From Minisyncoccota bacterium (GTDB lineage: Bacteria; Patescibacteriota; Minisyncoccia; Phycocordibacterales; JAQTLZ01), in the NCBI GenBank assembly GCA_028711065.1, contig JAQTSY010000008.1, forward strand, positions 1-43,605: 43,605 nucleotides of DNA, given 5' to 3'. A program made the position numbers and the translations under genes. The notes under the pieces are model-generated. The model had not been told where the DNA came from and ran no database searches. It saw only the letters and a list, made by a program, of their open reading frames with translations. Shown one piece after another: positions 29,610 through 42,600 of the stretch (its first letter is position 1; each line of letters starts with the position of its first letter).

Positions 29610-30583
29610 CTCGCTTCAAGTTCGCGAAGAACGCTTTTTATTTTTGCTTCGGTCTTGGGACGACTCCAATTCCACGGATAGAAGATTTTTTCTGCAGATA
29701 CCGCTACAGGAGCTTTTTTCACTTTTTCAAAACTCCATTCTCTCCAATCGGAAATTTTCATGCTCTCATCAAGGATCGTGTTGAATCGGGGTTCATCAAT
29801 CTCTTGCTTCACTCGCTCCCAGCCGACAGAAGGATCGACTCGGCGCTGATGCTCTCCTACTTCGGATTCTCCGCGCAAAAAAATCAAGGGCTTTTTCTGA
29901 AACCAAAAATGAGCGGCGACAGAACCGGAACCGCCGGAAACTGCGCGCTCTGAAGTGGCGCAACTTTCCAGAAATTCTTCCTGTGTAGTCAAAAGTTTGA
30001 CATCTTTCCTCTGTCTTATAAGAGTGAGGAATGGTTCGAGGATGTTCGGCGGTGTGTATGGATGAAACGAAAGCGAAGCAGAGATACCTGTTTCAAGCTT
30101 GCCGAGAATACGAAACAGATTGTCGTAATGGTTCCAATGTCGAAAACAAGTTGAGGCGAAAAGAATACTGTCTTTTTTCGTTTTTCGTTTCGGCATTTCG
30201 AGCGCCAAGAGATACCCCACTGGCTTTATTTTTTCAGGATTAATTTTGAAAACTTCGTGCTTTCTTTCTTGCGTAAGCCCTGGCTGAAACACGGCGTCGA
30301 AATAATGATTGATACAATGCGCCTTGCCCGGATCGAGATACGGCCCAAATGTCATACCGTGTTTGGTCAAGATCTGTTTGCCTTTCAGAAGCGGATGGAG
30401 ATGGTAGAAAATATCGCTGAAAAACCAAACGACATCTTCTCCGTCTTCTTTCAAAAGCTCTGGAGAAAAGTTTTCCGTAAAGATTGTGCAGGGATACTCG
30501 ACAAATTCTCCCCCAAGAAGAGAATGGAGAAATTCATAATGAATTTTCTGATGCGCCACGCCGACAAAATACTTATACTTCAT
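29606..30583 (-). CDS. CDP-glycerol glycerophosphotransferase-like (TagB/TagF-type) protein
   Basis: This encodes 325 residues with a GT-B-like layout. The segment KQILTKHGMTFGPYLDPGKA resembles the HG motif of teichoic-acid polymerases of the TagB/TagF group. SILFASTCFRHWNHYDN, SLSFHPYTPPNI and the C-terminal SGGSGSVAAHFWFQKKPLIF (compare the conserved S-x-x-x-E/D donor site) support the fold. The assignment is moderate, since no other family fits better. The 4-nt overlap with the cytidylyltransferase and the adjacent GT8 genes suggest a pathway adding polyol-phosphate or sugar units to the surface. Confidence 0.65.
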   Translation of the reverse strand: MKYKYFVGVAHQKIHYEFLHSLLGGEFVEYPCTIFTENFSPELLKEDGEDVVWFFSDIFYHLHPLLKGKQILTKHGMTFGPYLDPGKAHCINHYFDAVFQPGLTQERKHEVFKINPEKIKPVGYLLALEMPKRKTKKDSILFASTCFRHWNHYDNLFRILGKLETGISASLSFHPYTPPNILEPFLTLIRQRKDVKLLTTQEEFLESCATSERAVSGGSGSVAAHFWFQKKPLIFLRGESEVGEHQRRVDPSVGWERVKQEIDEPRFNTILDESMKISDWREWSFEKVKKAPVAVSAEKIFYPWNWSRPKTEAKIKSVLRELEAR

Positions 30584-30635
30584 GGCACTATCCTAGCCTA
30601 GTCGCACTCACTTTTCAATCAAAGAGGATAAGGGA

Positions 30636-33600
30636 TTACTGAGTCCCGCCATCGGATGGAGGAGGTGTCGAATCAGAAGGGGGTGGTGGAGTATCGGGAG
30701 AAACTTCTGGAGCGGGAGTTTCGGTAACCTCTGGTGTTGGAGCTGGAGTCGCTGTCAGTTCAGGAGATTCAGTTGGCGAATCTGCGGGAGTTGGTGTAGG
30801 GGTCGCACCTCCTCCACTTCCACCTGCGTCAGGTGAAGGGGTTGGCGAAGCGTCGATTACTGGAGTTGGAGTCGCCGAAGAATCACCGCCTCCAGAAACT
30901 TCCGGCGTAGGTGTTGGCGTGGAAGAATCTCCGGAACCTGAACCAGAGTCAACTGGAGTTGGGGTCGGAGTTGCAGTTATATTAGCTGTCGGAGTCGGAG
31001 TTGCTGAAGAAACATTGTTTGCGCAGTCACCGTCCTCACTTCTCAAAACTCCATTTTCAGTAAAGATACAAACAGGATTTCCCGTCTTTCTGTCGTAGAT
31101 GACCACGCCAGTCTTGGAAACATCTGCAGAATTTTTGATAGTAAGATTATCAACAACTGCATTTTTTGCTTTGAAGTCAATCGTCTGCACACTCTGGAAT
31201 ATTCCGGCAATAGCAGTGAGTCTTTCAACCGCAAGATTTTTCACGTATGAAATCATATCGGTCATTGCGATACCAAGAGATTCAAACGAACCCCGGACGG
31301 AATCTGATACTTCCGAGAGAGCGCTTGAAGCCACGGATGCCGTAAGAGTTCCAGAAGAAACCACTCCTTGCTTATTCTCTACAAAGACAAGTATCGTATT
31401 ATCAGAGGATTTATAACTTCCGGAAAAAGTTTCGAGCGCCAAACCCACAGAATCTTCGTTCGATGACGCTTTCTTTCCAACTCCGGAAACCGAAGAGAGT
31501 GCAATTCTATCTCCAATACTAATCGCACCTCCTTCAAGATTTACTTTCACCGGCACGCGTCCAGAAAGAGCGATTGGCACTTTTCTGTCATTGGGGAAGC
31601 GATTGTCGCCAAAACCTCCGAGCTCAACCCCGGGCTTGGTAGAAACGATTCCAAGAAGCGGAGCTTTGAGAGAACGGTTCGCCGTTTTTACAAAAACAGG
31701 ATTGTCTAGGTCGAGTGCGGTAATTTCTCCGGCAGAAAGTTCGCTGTCTTGGGTTGGGTATTGCTCTGCAAGGTCGGTAGAAGTAATCGAAGTCGAATTC
31801 GCGTAAATAGTTCCGGCAGTCGTTGCCGTAGAACAATCGCCATTATCATCAACACAAAGCCATCCGTTAGAAACTTGGACATTCGCCTGATTGGTGCCAT
31901 TACCAACGGTAAGCGCTTCTGCAGGAGTGGAAGTTCCGATACCGATATGGCCAAACGAGTCAATAGTGATTGGAGTTGCTCCGGTTCCGCTAAAGTTCGA
32001 GGTCAAAGTTGCTGTCGAAGTAGCGGCGCCAGAAATATGCAAAATAGAATTGATGTCCTGAATTGCAGAGACGGTCAGGGCTTCAAGATGCCCGTAGGCG
32101 ATGCCTTTGCTTCCTTCCGCGCCCGAAACTACTTCCGGCGCCACTTGCTCCACTTCTTGGGCGATAAATCCGATCTGCGGTATGCCCGTCCCTTTCATGG
32201 TGTAGTGGCGAGGGTCGAGGGCGAGGACAGCGCAAAGGCCCCCTGTCAAAGACGTGATATTTTCCTTGTATGAAATGTCGGATGCGTCAGTCCAGACTCC
32301 GCTTGCATTGAGCGTTGCGTCTCCGGTCGCGCCGCTTCCGTCGCCGACAAAATGAAGGGCGCTGTCGCCACCGGTGCCTTGCATGTAAATTGCTCGCGAA
32401 GCGCTTCCGTTATTTGAAGCGACCAAGATTCCGCCGGCGATAGTATCGGAAGACTGCCCCACAGACAAAAGTGCCGCCGGCGACGTCGTGCCAATGCCGA
32501 CATTCGCCGCGAATGCTCCCGTGCCACCGAGCACGATACTATTTGATGCCGTGACTTGGGCGTTGTAGCCGATCGCGACCGAGTTGCACACCCCGATGTC
32601 GGTCGCTACTGTGCCGTCGCAGAATCCGGCGTTGGTTCCGAAGAAGAGATTATTGTTTCCGCAAACGCCAATGTACCCCGCGCAGGTTCCAAGGACCACG
32701 TTATCGGTACCAACCCCCGCTCCGGTAGTGTCTCCACCCCAGGCAAAAGAGCCGATGATAGTGTTGTCATTCCCTGCCACTCCACAGTAGCCGGCGGCAT
32801 TACCACCAGCGATGAAGTTAAATTGTCCGCTTCTACCAGAGTCGTCATATCCCCAAGCAGAGTAGCCTACAATGGAATTGTAGGAACCCGCCACTCCGCA
32901 GGTGCCATCTCCAGCATTACCACCAATAATAGAATTGAAAATCCCTGACACTCCACATATACCAGCGGTATAGCCAATGATAGAGTTAAATGATCCGGTA
33001 ATTCCGCAGTAGCCAGCGGAATTACCAAGAACCACATTGTAATCTCCAGTTCCTGCTCCAGTAGTGTCGCTACCCCAAGCAAAAGAGCCCATAATGGTAT
33101 TGCCCGTACCTCCAACCCCGCAATAACCTGCACAGGTTCCAAGTACCACGTTGTCGTTTCCCACTCCAAGTCCAGTCGTATCATTCCCCCAGGCACAAAC
33201 ACCGCCGATAAAGTTGCACGAACCGCAGACTCCGCAGAAGCCAGCCTGACTGCCGAGAAGAGTGTTGTCGTTACCAGCGATTCCTAGATAGCCGGTATTA
33301 TTTCCAATAATGGTGTTGCATGCCCCGGTGAAGCCGCTTGTCCAAGCACTTCCAGCCCCCTGGCCTCCGATAAAGTTTGAATTTCCGCAGACGCCGTTGT
33401 AACCGGCACAGCTTCCGAGAATAGTGTTGTCATTCCCTGTTACCGGCGCTCCGCCTCCGGCGTCGCGGCCGATGATGGAGTTGTAACTTCCGCCGATGCC
33501 GCAGTAGCCCGCGCGGTAGCCCAAAACTTCATTGTATGAACCGGCCACCGCGACATTGCTTGCCGTTTGATAACCGGCAAAAAGGTTGCCACAGGCGCCG

Positions 33601-36600
33601 CCGGTAAAGCCGGCGGCGCCCGTCTGATATCCAAGCAAAACATTGTTATCCGCGCTCACAAAGTTGCCCGAGACATCCACACCCGCGACGCGGAATGCTC
33701 CGCTCACATTGACATCGCCCGTAACATCCACTGCGTAGGCAGGCGAAGTACATCCGCCGAAGCCGACGAAGCTCGGATTGCCGGAAAGATCATTTTTTAT
33801 ATACACGCTGGTAGACGTGGCGGTGCCGTTGCCGGTCAAGAAATTCATATTGCCTCCGCTTTCAAAATTGAGATCGCTTCCCGACGTGATGCCGCTTCCC
33901 GCGCCTCCGGCATTGGTGCCCATAAAGGTCATGTCCGGGAAAAAGATGCCGTTGCCTCCGCCTTCGATTTTGATATTGCCCGCAACATCGAGCGCTTCCG
34001 ACGGAGTAGTGGTGCCAATGCCAACATTGACCGCGTGGATGCCCGTGCCTCCGAGCACAAGCGAGTTGCTTGCGCCGACGGTGGCGTATTCTCCGATGGC
34101 TGTTGCGTTACTCAAATTGCACGCGCCGACATCAGCAAAATTTCCGAGCAAAAGATTGGATGAACCAGTGGTGTTGGTGAGGCCTGTGTGGAAACCGATG
34201 AAAGTATTGCACGAACCGCTTGTACTATTGTATCCAGTGCACGTGCCGAGGAAAAGATTGTCATTGCCCGAAATTGCCGAGCCCGCTCCTGCGGCGTTGC
34301 CGAGAAAAACGTTGCTCCCTCCCGCCACGCCGCAATACCCTGCGCAGGTGCCCAAGACGACGTTGTCGCCTCCCGTGCCAACGCCGATCGTGTCTCCTCC
34401 CCAGGCGGAAGTACCGCCGATGAAGTTGCTTGAACCACAGACTCCGCACATGCCGGCGTCAGTACCGATGATAGAGTTCTGGAAACCGGAAACGCCGCAG
34501 TACCCGGCGTTGTATCCAATAATGGAGTTGAACTGCCCAGTTCGACCGACGGTGTCGTTGCTCCAAGCACTGAAACCAATGATGGAGTTCGCACTCCCCC
34601 CAACTCCGCAGAGGCCAGCGTTGTCTCCAATGATGGAGTTGAAAGACCCGGCGATTCCACAATACCCCGCGTTCGTTCCCAACACCACGTTATCCGTCCC
34701 CACTCCCGCGCCAGTGGTGTCGGCTCCCCAAGCACTACCACCTCCGATGAAGTTGTCCGAACCGCACACTCCGCAGAAACCCGAGCAGGAGCCAATGAGA
34801 GAGTTGTTGCTACCGGAAACTCCGCAGAAGCCAGCCCCTTCGCCCAGCACCGTGTTGTTGGAACCGAGCCTTCCCGCGGTATCTTGTCCCCATGCTCCAT
34901 AGCCAGCGACAAAGTTGTTTGAGCCGCACATTCCGCACCAGCCGGCGCCATACCCAAACAACGTGTTACCGGTACCGCCTCTTCCGCTCTGCCAACCGGC
35001 TCCAACAGATCGACCTCCAAGAAAGTTATAACTTCCAGCGATACCGCAATACCCCGCGTTCGTTCCCAACACCACGTTATCCGTCCCCACTCCCGCTCCT
35101 GTCGTGTCATTGCCCCATGCACAAGTGCCTCCGATGAAGTTATTCGAACCACAAAGACCACCAGCGCCGGCACTGAAACCAAGAACGGTATTGTAAGAAC
35201 CGCACACTCCGCAGAAGCCAGCCTGACTGCCGAGAAGAGTGTTGTCGTTACCAGCGATTCCTAGATAGCCGGTATTATTTCCAATAATGGTGTTGCATGC
35301 CCCGGTGAAGCCGCTTGTCCAAGCACTTCCAGCCCCCTGGCCTCCGATAAAGTTTGAATTTCCGCAGACGCCGTTGTAACCGGCACAGCTTCCGAGAATA
35401 GTATTGTGACTTCCGGCTACTCCCCAATACCCCGCACACGTTCCAATCACTACGTTGTCCGTTCCAGCCGCAGTTCCTGGAATATCGTTACCCCACGCGC
35501 AGGTACCGCCGATGAAGTTGTTGCAAGCGCCACCGGCAATGCCATAGTCAGCCGCGTTATATCCAAGAATGGTGTTTCGAGAACCGGCGATGTGATTACA
35601 GCCAGTACATTCTTGCGAGCCGCCGATAAAGTTGTCAGAACCGGTAACACCTTCGTTGCCCGCATACACTCCGAGAACCGTATTGTTATTACCTGAAGAG
35701 ACGACCGAGTAGCCAGCACCGGCATACATTCCGCCGAAGAAGTTGCCACTGCCAGAGACACCCGCACTATTACCGGCACCGAGACCAATGAGAACGTTGT
35801 CGTCTCCTGAAAGTCCACAGGCTGCTGCCGCAACGCCGAGTATCACATTGCCCGAGCCAGTTCTTCCGCTCTGCCAATTTATTGCCGCGCCAGAGCCACC
35901 GATAAAGTTATCGGAACCACAGACTCCACAGAGACCAGCACAAGTACCCAGGATAGTATTGCTTGCTCCGGTGTATCCGCTTGTCCAGTTTGAACCCGCG
36001 CAGTAGCCAATAATAGTATTCTGTCCTCCGCAGACTCCGTTGTAGCCGGCACAGCTTCCTATAATAGTATTGTCGTCTGTGGTGACCGGTGCTCCGCCTC
36101 CGGCGTCGCGACCGATGATTGAGTTGTATGAACCAGCAATGCCGCTGTAGCCTGCTCGGTAGCCAAGAGCAGTGTTGTATGAACCGGCATTGGCAACATT
36201 AGCACCAACTTGGTAGCCGCCGAAGAAGTTGCCGCATGCACCGCCGGTAAAGCCGGCGGCACCGGTTTGATAGCCAAGAAGGACGTTGTTATCCGCACTG
36301 ACAAAATTGTTGCTGACATCCACTCCGGCGACACGGAATGCTCCGGAGACATTGACATCACCCGTTACGTCCACCGCGTACGCAGGAGCGGTGCATCCTC
36401 CGAAGCCGACGAAGCTTGGATTGCCGCTCAAATCATTCAAAACATAAATACTGGTCGAGGAAGCCGTGCCGTTGCCCGTTTCAAAATTCATACTTCCTCC
36501 GCTTATAAAATTGAGATCGCCCGATGAGGTGATGCCGCTACCCGCTCCTCCGGCGTTGGTGCCGAGGAAGGTCATGTCTGGGAAGAAGATGCCGTTGCCG

Positions 36601-39600
36601 CTTCCTTCGATTCTAATGTTGCCCGCGACATCAAGAGCTTCGTTCGGAGTCGTTGTTCCGATACCAACGCACACACCATTGGCACACGTGCCTCCGAGCA
36701 CGATCATGTTGGAGCCTCCGACGATGGCGTTACTGCCGATTGCCGTTGCGTTTGAAAAGTTGTTTCCGGAAGTGTCGGCCGCATCTCCCAAAAGAAGATT
36801 AGAAGAGCCGACGGTATTCCCGAGACCGGCGTTGTATCCGAGGAAGGTGTTGCACGAGCCGGCAGTGGTGTTCTTGCCCGCGCAGGTACCGAGAATCATA
36901 TTATTGTTCCCCGAAATTGGCGTGTTGTTGGCGCCAGCTTCAAAGCCGCCGATAAAGTTCCCACTCCCTGCCACTCCGTAATATGCCGCGCCACTTCCGA
37001 GAACTACGTTGTTGTCGCCGGTTCCAGCCGCCGCGCCGTCGTTGGCCCAGGCGGCTTCGCCCATAATAGTGTTGAATGAACCGCACACTCCGCAAGCGCC
37101 AGCGCCGTGGCCAATGATGGAGTTGCAAGAGCCAGAAATTCCGCAATATCCAGCATTATCTCCAAGCACCACGTTACCGAAACCTGTTACTCCTACTGTA
37201 TCATTTGCCCAAGCATAACGACCTCCGATGAAATTTCCGCCTCCACAGATTCCGAGCAAACCAGCATGGTCTCCAAGAATAATGTTAGCTGTTCCTGTGT
37301 AACCGCTAGTCCAATTTGCGCCAGCATTGATTCCAGCTATAAAATTGCAACTCCCCGCTACTCCGCAATACCCGGCGTAGGTTCCAAGTACCACGTTGTC
37401 GCTGCCGATTCCCGCACCGGTGGTGTCGTTCCCCCATGCACTATAACCGCCGATGAAGTTGGAACTTGAGCACACGCCAAGTTTACCAGCACAGTAGCCG
37501 AGAATAGTGTTGGCGCTTCCTGCGACACCGCAATAGCCAGCGCTATTGCCTAACACCAAGTTGTTTGAGCCAATTCCCGCTCCAGTCGTGTCATTGCCCC
37601 ACGCATTCCCGCCACCGATGAAGTTAAAGATTGCTCCAGTAGCAATTCCACACGCACCAGCATTCGAACCGAGAATCGTGTTGTCACTTCCACAGAATCC
37701 GCTCGTCCAGCTTCCTCCTGCTTGCGAACCAGCGATGAAGTTACAAGAACCACAGACACCGCACAGACCAGCGTTGTGACCGATAATGGAATTATAGTTT
37801 CCCGCCACTCCGCAGTATCCTGCATTTGTTCCCAAGACCAAGTTGTCCGAGCCAGTACCTGTGTGTGCTGTGTCGTCTCCCCATGCCTGGTATCCGCCAA
37901 TAAAGTTATGGCACGCACCGCCCCAAAGACCCTCTTCGCCGGCGTTCACTCCAATAATAGTATTTGAATACCCACAGACACCGCAAAGTCCAGCATTAAA
38001 TCCAATTATCGTATTTTCGTCCCCAGAAATACCGCATGAACCCGCCAGACCACCGAGAAGTATATTTTGCACTCCATCCCTTCCGCTCTGCCACGTTTCT
38101 CCCGCACATGCTCCCGCGATGAAGTTACAGCTTCCTGTTACGCCATTGTCGCCAGCATGCAGTCCGAGAATAACATTGTTGTTTCCGCCAAAACCAGGTG
38201 TCCAGTTGGAACCAGCGGCAAGCCCCGCGATGAAGTTATTATTCCCGCACACACCGCAGAGACCAGCGGCGAGTCCGATGATGGAATTTCCGCTTCCCGA
38301 AATTCCGCAATACCCCGCGCAGCTTCCCAGCACCACGTTGTCGGTTCCGACTCCTGTGCCCGCTAAATCATTCGCCCACGTGCAGTATCCAATAATAGTA
38401 TTCTGTCCTCCGCATACTCCGTTGTAGCCGGCAAAACTTCCACCAATGAAGTTATCACTTCCACACACGGGAACATTTCCGCCAGCATAGCGCCCAATCA
38501 GGGAATTGAAATTGCCGCACAGTCCAACGGAGCCAGCCTCATAACCGAGAATAAGATTGTTGCCGCCGGAGACATCGCCACTACCTGCGGCATAGGCACC
38601 GAGAATAGTGTTGAACGCACCTGAAACATTGCAAGCCCCCGCGCCAGTACCGCTGATGAAGTTATCATGTCCGCACACTCCGCAGGCGCCGGCTTGTCCT
38701 CCAATAATAGTGTTGTAACTGCCAGTCCGTCCCGCTTGCCAACTATAGCCCGCTTGAGGGCCACTGATGAAGTTGTTACTTCCTGCCACACCGCAATATC
38801 CTGCGGAACTTCCGAGCACCACGTTGTCGGTTCCAACTCCAGCGCCAGTGGTGTCGTTGCCCCACGCACCCCAACCTCCGATAAAGTTTCTGTAACCTGC
38901 CAGACCACAATACCCCGCGCAGCTTCCAAGCACTACGTTGTCCGTTCCGACTCCTGCGCCGGTGGTGTCGTTGCCCCATGCGCACACCCCGCCAATAAAG
39001 TTACAGGAACCGACGATACCGCAAAAACCGGCGCGGGAGCCGAGTATCATATTGTTCTGTCCTGTTCCTTGGGCTAAAGTGTCGCCTCCCCACGCGCAGT
39101 TGCCGAATATAGTGTTGCCATAACCCGCAACCCCGCAGTAGCCGGCGCAGAAACCGCCGATGAAATTGGTAGCCCCTGATATCCCACAGTAGCCCGCTTC
39201 AAAACCGAGCACCACATTAAGGCCTCCTGTTCGTCCGGTTGTATCCCCTCCCCACGCTTCTTTTCCGGCGACTAAGTTATTCCATCCGCAAACTCCATGC
39301 GACCCAGCACAATAACCAATAATAGCATTATAGTTTCCAGAGATGCCACAATACCCCGCGCAGGTTCCAAGCACCACGTTGTCCGTTCCGACTCCCGCGC
39401 CGAAATCATTCCCCCACGCACAGGTGCCGCCGATGAAGTTATCATTTCCGCACACACCGGTGAGACCAGCGCAATGTCCAAAAACAGAGTTATAATTGCC
39501 ATAAATTCCGCACGCCGCCGCCTGTGTTCCCAAGACCACGTTATCATTTCCGAGTGCCGCAGTGTTCAGTCCTGAACAACCTCCCCACGCGCTGGTGCCG

Positions 39601-42600
39601 CCGATGAAGTTGTTGTTGCCACCAATACCGCCCGCTCCCGCACATGTGCCGATGATAGTGTTGTTCGTTCCGCAGAATCCTGTATACCAACCACACGCCG
39701 CGCTGTATCCAATAATGGTGTTTCTGTCTGAACCAGCGACAAGACGGTCGTACCCAGCATTCTTTCCAATAATAACGTTATCTGAACCTGCAATATCTCC
39801 GTACTGGCCATAGCCAGCAAAATCACCAAGAATGAGGTTGTCGTTTCCGCCAACTCCACATGAGCCTGCGCCTGCGCCTATAATAGTATTGCGAATCCCA
39901 GCTCTGCCTGACTGCCAATCGAAGCCCGCGTTATAGCCCATGATGGAATTATAACTTCCACACACTCCTCCAAGACCAGCACAAAAACCGATTATTGAAT
40001 TGAAACTCCCCGCCACTCCGCAATACCCAGCGCAGGTGCCAAGCACCACGTTGTCGGTTCCGGCCGCAGTACTGCTTGCGGCCCACGCATTCGAGCCGCC
40101 GATGAAGTTGTCATTGCCAGAGACTCCCAAGGCACCGGCGCAGTAACCGATAATCGAGTTGAAATTGCCTGAAATTCCGCAATAGCCGGCAGATACGCCG
40201 AGCACGGTATTGAAAATCCCAGTCGCAGTTCCCGCTTCGTCATCGCTCCACGCAAGCGCACCGCCGATAAAGTTTTGATTGCCCGCCACTCCGCACAGCC
40301 CGGCTTGATGACCGATGATTGCATTGCCAAAACCGGCGACCCCGCAATAGCCGGCAAAGAAACCGATCACAGCGTTTGATTCACCGGCAATGCCACAGTA
40401 GCCGGCGCTTCGTCCCAAGACCACGTTTTCCCCTCCCGCTCTTCCCGTGATGTCGTTGCCCCAGGCGCAAGCGCCTCCGATAAAGTTCAAGTTGTTCGCG
40501 ATTCCGCACAGGCCAGCACAACTGCCGAGCACGATGTTGTCCGTCCCCGCGGGACCTCCTTGATACGTAACTTTTCCTCCGTTCGAATCGCCCACGAAAA
40601 AGTACTGTGTGCCGATAGAGTAACCGCTTCCATAGGCGGAGAGATATCCGGAGGTAATTTCACCGGTTCCGTCAACGGAAATGATGTGGAAGACGGCAAG
40701 ACCATCGCCTCCGTCGAGATTGTAGTCAGCGCCGGCGGAGTAGCCGCTCCCGGCATTGTATATGCTGGCGGTAAATGCGGGAGCGTTGCCCCACGCAGAG
40801 GTGCCAATGACGGTGTTGTTGATGCCGGCAACTCCGCAATATCCCGCGCAAGTTCCGAGTACCACGTTGTCATGTCCGACTCCTGTCCCCGCAGTATCAT
40901 TTGCCCAAGCGCAAGTACCCAAGATGGTGTTGTCATTTCCGCAGACACCACAGAAGCCGGCGGCATTTCCAATAACCGAGTTTCTGTCTCCATAAATACC
41001 GCAAGAGGCCGCAGATGCTCCTAACACCAAGTTGTAATCTCCAAGTGCCGCAGCATTCACTCCTCCCCCTCCCCATGCGTATATACCGCCGATAAAGTTA
41101 GCATCGCCACCAACACCGCCCGTCCCTGCACTGGTACCAAGAATAGTATTTTCACTTCCACAGAATCCAGTGTACCAAGAACAAGCGGCATTGTGTCCGA
41201 TGATGGTGTTGTAATCCGAGCCAACAGTAAGTCGTTCATAAGCCGCATCCTTTCCGATGATGATGTTGCCGGTACCAGCAGTATCACAGAAGCCGGCATT
41301 TTGACCGAGTATGACATTCCAATTTCCAGAGACTCCACAGAAGCCGGCACCCGATCCAATCATCGTGTTGTCCTGTCCGTTTCTTCCCGCTTGCCAATCA
41401 CCTCCTGAAGCATACCCAATGAGAGTGTTTGCATCAGCGAGACTTGGAAGACCGTTTTTACCAGCGAGATACCCGCCGATAAAGTTCCCAGAACCAGCGA
41501 CTCCGCAAAGTCCAGCTTGAACGCCAAGGATAACGTTGCAGCTTCCCGCCACTCCGCAATACCCCGCACAAGTTCCCAGCACTACGTTGTCCGTTCCTAC
41601 TCCCGTGCCTGCCGTGTCATTTGCCCACGCACTCGTACCTCCAATGAAGTTACAAGAACCGCAGACTCCAAGATTGCCCGCACTCAGACCAATAATTGAG
41701 TTGTACGAACCAGCCACTCCGCAATAGCCGGCGTAACTTCCGAGCACCACGTTACGCTCTCCTACTCCCGTCCCGGTCGTGTCATTACCCCACGCACTCG
41801 TGCCGCCGATGAAGTTGAAATTGCCAAGGACTCCGCGATATCCTGCTGCCGGATTGATATGGGCTGTGTCAGCACTACCAAGAATAATGTTGCCGGTTCC
41901 GACAATCCCGCAATACCCAGCGCAGGTGCCGAGGACTACGTTGTCCGTGCCAATTCCAGTTCCAGCTGTGTCATTGGCCCACGCGCCCCAACCTCCGATG
42001 AAGTTGTTGGACGCGCCGCTTGCGATTCCGCAATACCCAGCATCTCTGCCTGCAATGAAGTTGTCGTTCGCGCTATTTGCAACTCCGAAAAGAGCTGCGT
42101 GATAGCCGAGAATGGTATTTCGAGAACCGCAGATCGGACCGCCACTTCCAGATGTGCCGCCGATGTCGGTACCGCCGAGGAAGTTGTCGGAGCCGGAGAC
42201 TCCGCAATATCCGGCATTGGTACCGATGATAGAGTTGCTTGTACCGCTGACACCGTTAAAGCCCGCTTGCCCTCCAAAAATATTATTGGCATAGCCAGAA
42301 ACCCCGCATAGGCCGGCATTGAAACCGATGATGGAATTATACTGACCCACTATCCCGCAATATCCGGCGCAGGTTCCGAAAATAATATTATCCGTTCCTG
42401 CCGAAGTCGTGCCGACATTAAATCCGAGCGCTACGTTGTGGGTTGTTGTTCCGTACGCGCCGACGCCGGCAAATGTTCCGCCGTTATTAAATTGGAACGA
42501 GCCGTCAGCGCCGCTCGGCGTTCCTCCGCCCGTAATTCCTAGAGATGAAGTCGCGACAAGATCATATCCGCCCGAATTATTTCCAAGAAGAAGCTGACCA

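Larger units (their letters stand above)
32540..42430 (-). repeat. In-frame tandem repeat array, 51-bp basic period
   Basis: The coding sequence repeats a unit N-x-I-I-G-x-x-A-G-x-C-G-V-x-G (17 residues, 51 bp), interspersed with 21-24-residue units containing AWGNDTTGAGVG. By length there should be about 150-180 units (estimate). Cysteine recurs before Ala-Gly, before Gly-Val and after Val. The periodicity suggests a beta-solenoid with one turn per unit. No spacers, stops or frameshifts interrupt it. Confidence 0.9.

Noticed and set aside
31749-42311. Many antisense frames of 60-374 codons opposite the giant gene
   Set aside because: They arise because the 51-bp repeat is free of stops in other frames; the sense frame has intact domains and a regular protein repeat.
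32540-42430. Possible CRISPR or minisatellite array
   Set aside because: The repeat is continuously coding, its period is a multiple of three, and it has no unique spacers or cas genes.
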